Of a stretch of DNA of 64,000 bases, positions 10,745 through 22,354 are shown in pieces; position 1 is the first letter of the stretch, and each line of letters opens with the position of its first letter. The stretch lies in the NCBI GenBank assembly GCA_023053575.1, contig JAKZAP010000015.1, positions 15,186,142 to 15,250,141 of the forward strand, written 5' to 3'. The notes under the pieces are model-generated. The model saw only the letters and a list, made by a program, of their open reading frames with translations. It had not been told where the DNA came from and ran no database searches. The translations under genes were made by a program, and so were the position numbers. This stretch comes from Branchinecta lynchi. Taxonomy: Eukaryota; Arthropoda; Branchiopoda; Anostraca; Branchinectidae.

Positions 10745-12489
10745 AAAATATTCACGTGGAATCCACCAGATTTTTGTTAATTTCCATCCCCGCTTCGTGA
10801 CTGCGGGATAATTGAAACATGGTGGCATGTTTTATTTGAGTTTCCTCTATATTGTCCCCAGTATTTTGAAATGCTAAGTAGATTGACAAAACATCGAGTA
10901 GAGTTTCTGGGTGAATCTTTTTATTAACTCACTTCTATAAAATAGAAATAGTGGAGTACAAAAAGAAAAGAAAGAAACACGACTTAAATTAGGATGCAAA
11001 TTTACACTTCGAACAGATTACGCTTCAAACAAACGGACAAGACGGCGGCGACAGACAGTTTCCTATGCCGCTAAGTTTAACTGTTATATTAGTTACGGAA
11101 AATATATTTATCATTTTTCGATTTTTATACCAAATTGGCAAGTAGAGGAGGAATTTACAGTATTTGTTCAAATAGCTGCTACATCCTTTTTCTTCAGCAG
11201 GGGGTAAAGTCCAGAAAGGTAAAGGACCGAGTGGTCGCAGTAAGTGGCGTAGAGCTCAGCAGAGCTCTGTGGTTATATTTTCCTTGGTTGGCAATGAGTT
11301 TGGCATATCCAGACTGATTTTTGTTTTTAGTAGAGTTTCTATTCTGCCTGAACTTAGTGAGTAACAGTAAAATAATTAGAGCGATAGTTCTTAAGTTTGT
11401 TGTGAATACGAAACCTTTTGAAATCGATTAGATGAAGGCTGATGAACTTTTTTTTCCTTTGTTCTTTTAATGTGATTTTTGTTTTGTTGTGAATGATATA
11501 GTTTAGTGGCTTATTTTTTGTTTGGCTCTAGCTGTGAAATGCCGTGTATCGGTTTATTCACGAATGAAGTATATTAGAGGTAAGCTTTTTTGAACGTTTG
11601 TTGAGTTTGGGTTTTGCCATTTTCATGGACTTGCTGTGACTAAAATCAACTATGAGTTACCCAAAGTAGGTAATAAAGGGCCACGGAAAACACTTGAATA
11701 GGGAATTTGGGTCTCCATTTTACCATTCAGCACAAGACTGCACTGTTGTCATTAAAGGAGTTATATCATAAGCATTCTAGCACTTGCAACGTCTAAAACC
11801 CCCCAACCAAGACCCAAGGTGAAGCCACAGCTCGATCCGACCGCTGGGTCATCTAGCGGCGCGGGTCGGAAGCGTCCAACATGGGGAGGATGGAATCATA
11901 GTTTGACTTTGGATCTAAAAAAAGGTTTTTATTGTAGCAGGTATATGGAAAATGTGTAGAGAAATTAAACTAATTGTTTGCATTATCGATTTCTTTAAGT
12001 ATTTTGTTTTCTGTTTTTTCTTGTTTATTGCCGTAAGTCCAAAGAATTAAGGATGTAAACTAGATCACAGTAAACACACGCCGTAAATTATACTAAATTC
12101 GTTATAGTGATTTCTTGAAGATTCTGAGACTGACCTAAATAACATTCAGTTTCCTAGACCAAAAAACGTCAAACTGACCGACGATTTCATCTTCGGACAT
12201 ATCTAAACGTCCACATGATGATATACATAGTTGTTTTAATCCTCTTACATGCCACACGATCTTCTCGAAGGTTCTATTAACCTTTTCACAATCGTCAGGA
12301 GATCAATGAATAGTTAATTAGCAATGGCGGATTGGCGTTCCGGAGTGAATTGTGTCCAAGTAATTTCTGGATAACGTTGGCTGCCGTGAGTATTTTGGAG
12401 AAAACAAAGGTAACAGTGTGTTCGTAAAAATCCGACCCATCGAAAAATTATGGTGTCTCCTACCTTCTCGGCCCACACGAATCAAAGAC
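10745..12489. other. Mostly featureless; one GC-richer open stretch
   Basis: AT-rich sequence. Around 11,786-11,960 there is a GC-richer open frame encoding PKVKPQLDPTAGSSSGAGRK-like residues with a basic patch. A weak TCTAG acceptor-like site precedes it and an AAG/GTTTTT donor-like site follows. It is not recognised as any family and could be chance. Confidence 0.3.
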
Positions 12490-12912
12490 TTTAAAGGACC
12501 CCTCTTGCTTATTCTGCTTTTTTCAATATAACCTAGCTCCCTTGTGGAAGCATAAGCTTCTAAAATACCCACATTTCTCCATTGTTTCGTTGTGTGCCTA
12601 CGAATTCTTAGCGCTTATTGGCTCTGCCAAGTTTTGCCCGCCAGACAACGCGAAGTTTGCCGGAATCTTAAATATCCCAATAACAACTCTTTCACATATT
12701 AGGATATAATAATCTTCTCTTTTTGGCTTCTTTTATTTGCTTAGTTTTACAACTTTTAACCACGGCGTGTTCAGTTTTCAAACGTTTTGCGCTCAGCCGC
12801 CGCATCGGAAAGCAGGAAGGCTGGATAGAGTCGACAACCTCTAACAAGAAAATCGATAATTTCAGGTGGAAAGTAATGGTGTTTTCGAAAATCGTTTTTT
12901 CTGGTCTGTTTC
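12490..12912 (+). repeat. Dispersed ~420-bp repeat, copy 1
   Basis: Runs from AGGACCCCTCTTGCTTATTC through GTGTTCAGTTTTCAAACG to GGAAAGTAATGGTGTTTTCG. The copy at 39,785-40,200 is collinear in the same orientation with many substitutions. No TIR or coding signal was recognised. Confidence 0.75.
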
Positions 12913-13980
12913 GGAGTCAAAAGATCATTTCTAGTAAGAGTTGTGCTTTAAGTAACTGCTCAAATAAACATGCCTCTGCTGTACCTACCTACCTACTTAC
13001 GTGGTACAAAAGAATTCGAATACCAGTTTGTAGACTAGCATATTCATTGGTACCAAGGGGTTCTGGTGAAGAGTACGTCCTGTCATTGGAGCATGTTCGG
13101 CAATGTGTGACTGTTCTTTTCACTGACAAGAATTGACCGATACCGGCTAAGAACCCATCGTACCTACAATAACAACGCAACCTACTTCTTTAACTGAAGT
13201 CGTCGATTCTTAAACGCTGACGACTAACCTCACTAATCTTTGTACTTGACACTATTCACTGGTGTCGATGCGCATGATGTTCCCGACGAGCGTTCGTGTA
13301 GGTTGCTGTTGATGCGTAAAACCGGTTTTCATTTGTTTTTGCCAAGTTTTCGCTAGAATTTAATGGGTTCGGGGAAGGGCTCTAAACAGCCAAAGCCATG
13401 CATAATACGCCCCTCATAAAATTCCTCTCAGATTAGTTCTTTTTTGGACCGCTAGGTGCGCTATCGTAAAGAAAACAAGGACACATTGCTTCTTGGCTTA
13501 CCTTTGTCCAGGTTTGTTTTGCTATTTTCGATTCCTCTTAGGCCTAACCATGTTTGAAACTGTTTAAAATGGCTGCTTCCCTCTTTTTGCTTTACCCAAC
13601 TCTGTTCTGTCAAGCGTCATCAAGTTTGTCATTTCTGGCTTCCGACTTCAATGCCGAGTGCTGGCTGAATTTTCAACGGGGCTAATGCGCGGCTCGATAT
13701 GAAGCAAAAGCCTAATCTCTTATTCACCCGTCAGATAACTTATCCCCCCATCTCACGTGTGATTGTTATTGTTCCTCTAGCGCGTCTGGCGGCAATTCGT
13801 CATCGGATTTTATGAAGGACATATGTGTTAAATGCAGAGCTAAATTTTACAGTATTACGATAACTTTGATTATTGGAACAGAAACAGTAAATAGTGCGAC
13901 GTGTGCTTTAACGAAAAATGCAATGTAACACAATACAGAGCAAAGAGTGCGACCGACAGCTTTCAATTCAGCTCTTCGAA
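12913..13980. other. No recognisable feature
   Basis: Contains a short (TACC)n tract near 12,985. Nothing else is recognised. Confidence 0.45.
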
Positions 13981-14420
13981 TTCATGGGACTGTAAATTAA
14001 AAGGAAATTTTATCCTAGAGCTCGGCAGTTCTACTCTTCCAGGTTTCCAATTATTTTTGCACAGCCAATCTGAATCAGCCAATAGCGGCAAGCTATTATA
14101 TTAACAAAAAAAAAAATGCAATTTTACACACCACGGAGGGAACGGTGCAACCGACAGCTTTCTATGCAACTTGTCAAGTTTGCCTGTCGTGTTTTAGACT
14201 GAAAGTTAATTGGTGAGTTAACGGTAGAGTTAAATGGTTAACGTTCCAAAACAAGGCTTTGAACAGACAAATTTGACACGGGGAACAGGGATCCAGTCTC
14301 TTAACTTTTAATGAAATAAAATAAAAAATAAATAAAACAGGGGTCGTGCCAACCTCGATTTTCCATGTGTAGCTATTTTTGAGAAGCCAATCTGAATTAG
14401 CCAATAAAGTAGCCAGTGGC
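13980..14420. repeat. Dispersed repeats with CAGCCAATCTGAAT, two units
   Basis: GCACAGCCAATCTGAATCAG near 14,060 and AGAAGCCAATCTGAATTAGC near 14,385, each near a GACTGAAAGTTAATTGGTGAG-like or related block. They are shared with 9,396-9,540. Probably fragments of one short repeat family. Confidence 0.5.
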
Positions 14421-15326
14421 ATGCGCACTCTTATTTCTGTCGTTTGTGTAGTGATGCAAATGAAAATCTGATATCTCAATGGGAGGGATTGAAAGTAAAA
14501 GTGTTTGGTGAAATACGCGAGAGGGAATGGGTGGGAGTAAAAAGTAAAAGCGGTTGACGTTTTAGATTTGAAGAATTTGTTAACTATTAACGAAGCTGGC
14601 CTTCGGGCACAGACAAATAATTCTGTAAAGTGATCCATGTTTAAGGTAGGCTATGGCAAGAACGATCTTTGTGTTTTTTTATTTTAGTCACCAGATGGAA
14701 GGAAAAAATAAGTTGTCGAGGACACAGAAAGATGGCTTACTTTATCCTAAATACGTCAAAAAGACTTTCTTAGCTCGTAGATCAATTCTCAGAACTAAAA
14801 CTTTAAATGAAGGAATAAAAACAAGAAAGAAAGAGACATTTCGTGAACTGGAACAATTGTGGTTCCTTCATGACTTGTCGGGATATTTCACTTTCTGGTG
14901 TAAATAGTATCCTAGAGATTAGAATATTTCAGGGAGGCTACCAAAACGCACGGAAAGAATAATCCTTCTTTCCACGAACCTAGAACAGGACCTTTTTAAC
15001 CATTAATAATTCTGAGGGGTGTGATCTGAAGATTCAGACGATCTTCTTGATTGTGTATGTGGTTACTACTCATGGGACACGGTCTTTTTTATTGTAGTAC
15101 AGTGTATATTTATACATCTATCCATAGCCTTCGGTGAAGGGGGAAATACCCTTTTCGGGAATATATGAATAAGGTGGCTGGGAAATATGCGGACAACTAG
15201 CAATAAATAGAACGTGGGTGCAGACAGAACGGAAACTTACTGCACAGAACGACAATAAAGTACAAGAAATGGTCACATAATCTTCTCGTTTTCTAAACTT
15301 AAAACTTTGTGTTGCAATTTGTATCC
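14421..15326. other. No recognisable feature
   Basis: One 84-codon open frame (14,653-14,907) is basic and unmatched to any family I know, and no splice sites support it. The rest is AT-rich. Confidence 0.4.
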
Positions 15327-15994
15327 TTTTTGGAATCCCAAAACGTAAGTGGAGGGATACCTATGATTCGTCCGTATGTAAGCACGATAACTCTCGAAGG
15401 GATTGAGATATTTTGATGAAACTTGTTGAGGATTCGTTGTGTCGTCTGACCAGTCAAGTTCATAGATGGGCTTTGTAGCACTATATTTAGGGGTGGGGGT
15501 TCAAATTAATGGGCAAACAAAATATTTTGAAACAGCTAATTTGATAGTCGATTATGAAGTAAGAAGACATGCTGAACACGATGGTGGAAACCATTTTGTC
15601 ATCGGACAAGTAGTTCGCTCAGATACCGGCCAAAACCGGAAAGTTTGTTAAAAGTTAAAGTTTTATTTGAAGTTGATTAAATGTACGATTTAGGGGTAGG
15701 AAGACATGCTGAGGACGATGGTGAAAACCATTTTCTCGACGGACAAGTAGTTCGCCCGGAATCCGGCCCAAACCGGAAAGTTTGTTAAAATTAAAAGTTT
15801 TATTTGGAGTTGATTAGATACCCGATTTAAGGGTAGAGACATGAGTATAAGACATGCTGAACACTTATGTGAAAACAAATTTCTACCCGGACATGTACTT
15901 CCCCCCGAATCCGGCCAAAATCGGAAAATTGTTAGAAGCTTAAGTTTTATTTCTAGTTGATTGGATAACCGATTTAAGGGTAAGAAGAGATGCT
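15327..15994 (-). mobile_element. HINE copy C, reverse orientation
   Basis: Starts with the reverse-complemented 3' end (TTTTTGGAATCCCAAAACGT), then the GATAACTCTCGAAGGGAT region, then three to four core monomers with AACCATTTTGTC and CCGGCCAAAACCGGAAA. It stops inside the core near 15,994 without the 5' end. The microsatellite is nearly lost in this copy. Confidence 0.75.
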
Positions 15995-15995
15995 G

Positions 15996-16080
15996 ACAAT
16001 TGTTAACAATTTATTAACATTAACAATTTATTAACATTAACAATTTTAACAATTGTTAACAATTTGTTAACAATCATTAA
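15996..16080. repeat. AT-rich TTAACAATT palindromic repeat
   Basis: TTAACAA/TTGTTAA words repeat about nine times and can pair with each other. The tract abuts the truncated edge of HINE copy C. Confidence 0.75.
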
Positions 16081-16839
16081 GTGGCGGAACGCAACCATAG
16101 TCTATTGTACTAGGAAGACTCTATGCTTCTTAGGCATCGATATACAATGTGAAGGTTGCAGCTTTCTCATAAATGGGTCACGGAATCCGGAATAAGAGGC
16201 ACTCTAACAATGTCACCATGTTGTATACGTTGAGCTGTTCAAGCTCAACTTTTTGCTGTTGTTTTTTATCAACGAAAATGCTACCTATTCTAGAGGCACG
16301 AAATAAAGTTTAAACACTCAAGATAGGAAAATTGTAAAAAAAACTCCTTTAGACAAATAAATGTAAGGAATTGGACAAAAGTTGCGTTTTTGACAATTCT
16401 CCGCCGTGAATCGACCTATTTAGCGCTATATTTTCCGCATTTCAAAATGGCTTATTTCGCCTTCTCCAGCGTAGACGATTAGAAGATCCTGACTGAGAAT
16501 GAAAACAGGTGGAGCTCCAACCTCAGTCCACAGGTCGGTTACCCGACCGGCAAACGGTGAAGAAAAACTACTTCTAAGGAGAAAACGGCTGTGACGACCT
16601 AATACACGGTAAAACTCTCAAAGATGTTTACTCTAACGAGACCAGATATATTCTAACAAGATCCAGAACAAAAAGGTATCACTATAACTAATTCATTCAC
16701 TGTTTGTTGCCTCGGGTGAAATGATATGAACATTGGTTTGCCACTCTAAAATGATTATGGTCACACCGTGACAACGGCATATAGTGAGAAATCCTGTGTC
16801 TGGATGACGGTAAAACGCAGGTAATGTGTAAAAACGGTA
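16081..16839. other. Mostly featureless
   Basis: Contains GGAGCTCCAACCTCAGTCC followed by a CCGACCGGC block near 16,510-16,560. A similar GGAGCTCCCACCTCAGTCC block with a GGTTAACCAACC palindrome occurs near 48,980-49,020. Otherwise unrecognised. Confidence 0.4.
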
Positions 16840-16996
16840 TACACTGTAAAACAAAATCTTGCAGTATTTGCTACCGAGATTGATCTTGTCTCTACTGAGA
16901 TAAGATCTATAAATCGGATTGATCTTATCCCAATAGAGATAAGATTAGTCCCAGTAGAAACTTGGCAAGGATCCTATTCAAGCAGTTCCTTAAAGA
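16840..16996. mobile_element. ACACTGTAAAAA MITE relic, right end lost
   Basis: The left end TACACTGTAAAACAAAATC is followed by the GCAGTATTTG and GATTGATCTTATC...GAGATAAGAT hairpin-like body also seen at 55,098-55,255. The right TIR is missing. Confidence 0.65.
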
Positions 16997-17284
16997 AAAG
17001 AATTTCAGGTTCCTGTCTTCCTTGCATAAGGTCCCTTGCAAGAAGAGCAGACATATCCTTGAGGTGGGTAGGTTGTGAGAAGGGAATCATTTTTCTTTCT
17101 TTTCTTTTTTTTTTAAATATATTAGATTAGTTTTCTGTTCTTATTTATTGAATAATTTTAAGTTAACAGGTGGTTAGAAGATATAGCCACTCACAGGGTT
17201 TGTCTCTTTTATGTGGCTGTTAAGTAGTTTGTATAATGTAGTTGTGTTTTTTTGGTTAAGTAAAAAATATCTGAATCTGAGAAC

Positions 17285-17400
17285 ATCGTAGCTGACATTT
17301 TCCGAGTTGAGCTGTTGTTCATATGTTGATAGCTGTTGTTTATATGTTGTTACTGTTGTTTAATGTATGTTTCCTAGTCAGCTTGGGCTCAAGGGGTATT
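17285..17400. repeat. Small GTAGCTGAC unit, copy 2 (expanded)
   Basis: Starts ACATCGTAGCTGACAT and ends AGTCAGCTTGGGCTCAAGG as at 7,498. The interior is expanded by GTTGTT/ATATGTTG repeats. Confidence 0.6.
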
Positions 17401-18315
17401 TAATGTGAGAAATGCAACGAGTAAACGAGAAAAGGCAGCTTATTTTATATCTCGGATCTGAATAGGTCCTAGTATTTTGACTCCGTGAAGAGATTTTGCA
17501 ATTTTTCATTTGGGCTCGGGTAGTAACGTTCCGATTATGCACTGTTGGCCAGACGAGACAAAGTTCATCCCGACGCAGAGAATTTGAATTTCAACAAAAC
17601 TCAATTCCAGATTTTAAGGTCACTTCTGAACAGCTTCTGAAGAGAGCCCGCTATTGGTTGACACAATAAAAACTTGTAGTCAATCCTTTACCCTTACGAT
17701 TGCTAAATACTTCAAGCATAGAGGTACGTACATGAACAAAGTAGTACCAAAAATCCGAAAGAAAAAGTACATATGATGAAAACATATTATATGAATAGCA
17801 GAGCAAGGACATAACCTATTTTCGTCGGATCTTAAAGCCTATTAAAATGAATAAGTGATGGGTAACTAAGCAATAGTATTTCAGCCCTATTCCGTTAAGC
17901 TTGAACGAGGAAAGCGATATCATAGCATATTAAGTTATGAAGACAGCAGTTCTTCCTGGCCTCCTGAAGCTGAACCCAAACACCCGTAACAGGTAATCCC
18001 GTGAGAAAGGGCCAATCTCTACTCTATGGTCTAGTTGCAAAGTAATATTCGATTGCTACATGACAGGTTTCATCAGTGGCCCAAAAACGCAAGGTTTTAA
18101 ATCCCATAGATCTGCTGCTTTACTAACCAAGTGGTGGGGTATGACCAACGAAGACCAAAACAACTGAAGTAATGAAGTGATACGAGCTGGCTATGAAAAT
18201 GGTTGAACATAGGCAAGACTACAGACCTTTAATCCATCTGTAGCTTCTGTAACTATGCGGACAAAAGTGGGACGGAAAATGGCTATAGTTGTATGAGAAC
18301 CTCTCCAGAAAGCGT
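17401..18315. other. No recognisable feature
   Basis: AT-rich. No shared repeats or coding signal seen. Confidence 0.45.
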
Positions 18316-18733
18316 AGTTGCGTTTTTGCTGATACCATGGTATCTGTTACCACCGTCTATAGTCATTTTTGCAGTTATCGTGGTATCTGATACCACGGTC
18401 AAAAGGCGTTTTTGCAGTTATCGTAGTATCTGGCCAGTTATCGTGGTTTCAGATATTCAGATACTACGGTCCGACCATGGTAACTGGTCGTGGTATCTGA
18501 AAAGTCATCTCACTTTCATCAAATTTCGTCAGATTGGTGAGAAAGAAGTTTAGCACTTAGTGATATAACTGGATATCTGTTTTTCTTTTGGGATGACTTC
18601 GAAAAGTGCAATATCGGCAATAGTCGTTTTTGCAGAGCACCGCGTATCAGATACTACGATAACTGCAAAAACGACAAATTGCAGATCCAGTTACCGTGGT
18701 AATAGATACCATGGTATCAGCAAAAACACAACT
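18316..18733. mobile_element. GATACCACGG-palindrome TIR element, copy 1 (best preserved)
   Basis: The ends AGTTGCGTTTTTGCTGATAC and GTATCAGCAAAAACACAACT are inverted over about 40 bp, with two or three mismatches. CGT flanks both sides (18,313-18,315 and 18,734-18,736), a possible 3-bp duplication. The interior contains many TACCATGGTA, GATACCACGG and GCAGTTATCGTGGTATC words in both orientations. It is 418 bp and non-coding. Confidence 0.85.
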
Positions 18734-19440
18734 CGTGGTAAGTCAAAACCAGACGACGTTGGCGACGAGGAAACTTTGCACAGATTCCCATTAGGAAGTA
18801 TATGGGTAAGACAAAAATTACCCGTGAGTTAAAAGACATGTAGTGCCTATAATGATTATAAACCCTTCTTCTCCAGTCGTTCAGTCTATTCTTGGCCTTG
18901 ATACTTCAAAATTCATTTTTTTTTTTAATTATTCACTTAGTTTGTTCTTTGCATCATCCAATAATTTTGGTTGGCTGTGTTTGTCTCACTTCGTTATGCT
19001 TCAGTCTGCAAATGGGCTATTCTATATCGCTATACCTGTTTCATACTTTATGATTGCTCTATTCCTTCCATCTACCGACATATGGTACGAAAACTGAAAA
19101 GCTTGCAACTTCCGCTAGGAAGTGCGGCGTAAATTCAAAATAGTGCCAAACCACCATCAACCCCCTAGCGGCTTCCGCTCTTCAGTACATTTCGTACCAC
19201 GAGGACATATGGTCGAAATTATTTTCATAAAATAATTTTTTGGAGAAAGAAAGATTTTGGTAAGTGTTGAAGCATTTATGCTGTCCACATAACTCTTCAG
19301 AGTTGTGGAATTTATGTTGTTAAATTGGCAGTGAGTCACCCAATCATTATGGGTTTCTCAGGTTGTCAAAGTTTAGCCTATAGTCCGACCGCCAGGTCCT
19401 GAAAATGTGACACCCCCCTAACCCAAACGGTACAGTAGGT
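18734..19440. other. No recognisable feature
   Basis: An 84-codon hydrophobic frame (18,843-19,097) is present without family resemblance and is probably chance. Otherwise unremarkable. Confidence 0.4.
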
Positions 19441-19780
19441 TTGAAAGTGGATTCCGACCAAATCGAACACGCTGATTCCGAATATGCCGATAATAAATTC
19501 CGGAATAGGTGGCTTAAAGTAGAAATGAAGCCCGATGCTTCTCACTAATGAGTACAGCTATCAAACACAGTGGTTGAGAAATGGATTACAACCAAATCGA
19601 ACCCGTTGATTATGAATATACCGTTAATAAATAAGTAGACCTGACACCTGATAAGTTATTCTACTCCTCAGAAACAAATGTGATCATCTGGTATAGTGGG
19701 CTACTGTCGGCAGAAAAGTTATTCTAACCAAATTGAACCCGCTGATTCCGTGTGCGAGGAATAGACACTCGTTGATTAAG
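19440..19780. repeat. Degenerate ~140-bp tandem repeat
   Basis: ACCAAATCGAACCCGCTGAT-type blocks recur near 19,457, 19,590 and 19,737, each followed by TCCGAATAT-like words. About 2.5 divergent units are present. Confidence 0.7.
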
Positions 19781-20268
19781 GATGTGATACGAGTCTGTTG
19801 CTTAATAACCTAAGTTTGCTGGAATGAATCAACAACTACAGGGATTACAACTGGTTCAAATAATATGCTCGTGTACTGAAATGTCGCACGAAATATCTAA
19901 AGCACAAACAGACGAGTTGAATGGGACACACAAATCTCAAACTTTGCCAACGTTGCGTCACAAAATCAAATTCTCTATTCTTCATCCAAGTCGACAGAGC
20001 ACCCGACGAACATTTTCGCGGCAACAATCGAGGTAGTGTAAAAACAAGGTCTTGTACCCCCCCTGTACGTAAGAAATTAAATTGTACAAACTTCGTCGGG
20101 TGCACCCGAGAAGTTCAAGTCTTGTCGGTACAACAGGTTAATTAGCGTCCATTCGTCTTCACATCAGGTTCTTTAGTACCATTTACTACACGTTCTACCA
20201 CTTACCACAAACCTGCATTGTTCGCATTCAAGTAACTGTTCACATAATAAACACACCAGACAGACTGA

Positions 20269-20455
20269 GCTGCAACCAAGGCCGTATCCATGGGGGGGGG
20301 GATTAGGGAGTTGACCCGCCCCCCCGAAACATACAAAAATCATAATTTGTATAGGCTTTTCCCTCTGATCTATGTGTTTTTTGTACTTTTTGTCCGACCA
20401 GCAGGCACCCCCCCCCCCCCAAATTAATTCCTGGATACGGGCCTGGCTGCAACCA
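20269..20455. mobile_element. AGGCCCGTATCCA MITE with 10-bp target duplication
   Basis: Inverted ends AGGCCGTATCCA (20,279-20,290) and TGGATACGGGCCT (20,432-20,444). The flanks GCTGCAACCA (20,269-20,278) and GCTGCAACCA (20,446-20,455) are identical. G-run and C-run tracts lie just inside the ends. The body matches 8,930-9,090. The duplication length fits MULE-like elements (9-11 bp), but no transposase is present. Confidence 0.8.
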
Positions 20456-22354
20456 TGGGTAAAAATCATCGTATTACCATGCCAAATTCAGCTACATTAT
20501 TTCCCCTGTTAATAGTCAGAAATCAAATATTTTGCCTTTTACGGCGTTCTCTGAGTAAGTAGCAAGAAAGTCTGATCTTTAGTGCTTTACTGTCATGTTT
20601 GTTTCGCAATTTTATCTCCTCTTCCGTGTCTTCTCTGTAGGGTTAACAAATTAGCGGCGATTCTTGCTTGTGCGCACTACCTGTTGAGCAATTCTCAACT
20701 AAAATAGGTACTTTTCGAGAAGGGGTCTAACACTTCCAAAAAGCAAGTATAAACAAAAACAAAAAAGTGTTTTTAGGAGTTAAGCCAGCGTCGGATACCA
20801 CCGTTCCAAGCATATTCTGAATCATGATTTTTTGGCCTATAAAATGGTATCGTCAAACTGACTGTACCTTTTGGGTCGAGTGTTTTCGAAAATAAGCGTC
20901 TTTTGACGAGCTGGCGGTCGGACTACTAGCCTAATGATTATTTTGGCAGTAAGTTTTTGATAAATTTACGAGGATAATATAGGCTATTGATTATTTGGCA
21001 TTTTGGAGATAATTTTTCGGAAAATATTTGAGAGAGAATTGTGTTATAAGTTGTCATAAGAACAAAGATTCTTGTTTTTTTGTTGAGATATTATTGTTTG
21101 TTTAGCCCAGTTTTTTGGGTTTATTTAAAGATTAATTGTGGTAATTACGATACCACTCTTGTCAGTTTGATTTTCTTTTATTGTTGATTTATTGTTGGTA
21201 TTTATGATGCCAGGGCCGGCTTTTCCAAGGCTTTCCGTGCCAACTCAAGCCGGACTGAGCACAGTCTAAGCCGTGTTTGATTTTGTTTAAAACTAAAGCA
21301 GTCAAGTTAGAATACTGGAATCATGGAGTTCCACATTAAGGTTCTTAGTGAACAAGTGGACGAGGAGTCGTCAACAAGTTATTTGTGTTTAAATTAACAA
21401 CAAAACTTATCTAGTTCAAAAACTAAATCACATCCCTTGTCTCCACCAATATGAGTTTTAAGTTATTCTAAATCGAGTCTTTCTCAGGGTGGCTCAGAGT
21501 CTGTTCTGTTTACTTATTTATATATTTTTTTTTTCTCTTTTAGTTCGTTTTTGGAGACGGGATTTTGGAGTGTATGGTTTTTTTTTAGGTTTTTTGTGTT
21601 CTGATCAGGAACCGAGTAAGTAGCCTACTTATTTTTTTCTTCCTCTTTTTTACTTCTCTCTTTACTGTAGTGCTATGTCAAGGGGGGTTTGTGAAACCTT
21701 GTAACAAGTGTAAGTTTCTGGAGGGTGTTGTTGTTAAATTACTATTATTTTTTCTAATACAAAACTACTTCAAAACTGAAGAGTGATGTTATACACATTT
21801 AAGCAACAACATATCATATCAACATATCAGTTGACCCTTAAAAACAAATTATCCTACTAAATCTACAATGAAATACAAAGGCAAAAACAAATATCAAAAT
21901 AAACAAACTCATCTTGTGCAAAAAGGAAAAAGGTTATGATGAACAAGAATGTTGTCAGCCCTCTTGTGAAAGTTTTATTATTATTATAATCTAATCCATC
22001 AACAGCTCGACATCGTTCTTTTAAGAGAAAAGTATCTTACCCTCAATTGCCTAATCCCTGGAGAGTATCCGCTAATGTGTAAACCATTTGGAATACTGGC
22101 CAAGCGCGGGAATTTCTAAGCGAGAGAAAGGATCCTTGTAGAACAAACCCTGCGCAGGAATGGTGAACTCCTGAAGAGCAGGCTTCACCTTCCGGATTAT
22201 GAGGCACCTGGGACTCTGCCCATTCAAGACAGCCCGTTGAGATTCTTATGATAAAGCTAGGAGCAAAATGGGTTCCGGCTAAAAATAAACCATGCGACCC
22301 CCCTCCCTTCTCGACCCCCCCCCCCCCCCGCGAACCTCTCCCCCGCATAAATAA
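20456..22354. other. T-rich region without recognisable genes
   Basis: Several T-runs and weak low complexity (TTTTTTTT near 21,525 and 21,580) and a C-run at 22,315-22,329. No shared element or convincing reading frame was seen. Confidence 0.45.

Noticed and set aside
11786..11960. GC-richer open stretch with a basic patch as a gene exon
   Set aside because: Splice-like signals are weak and nothing recognisable is encoded. It is mentioned only within the regional entry.
12723..13136. 137-codon frame
   Set aside because: Half lies in a dispersed repeat whose other copy does not keep the frame. No domain recognised.
14174..14638. 154-codon reverse-strand frame
   Set aside because: Overlaps dispersed repeats, low-complexity phenylalanine/leucine content, no family resemblance.
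14653..14907. 84-codon basic frame
   Set aside because: No recognisable domain, splice support or second copy. Could be chance.
18843..19097. 84-codon hydrophobic frame resembling membrane segments
   Set aside because: T-rich DNA gives hydrophobic translations by chance. No supporting context.
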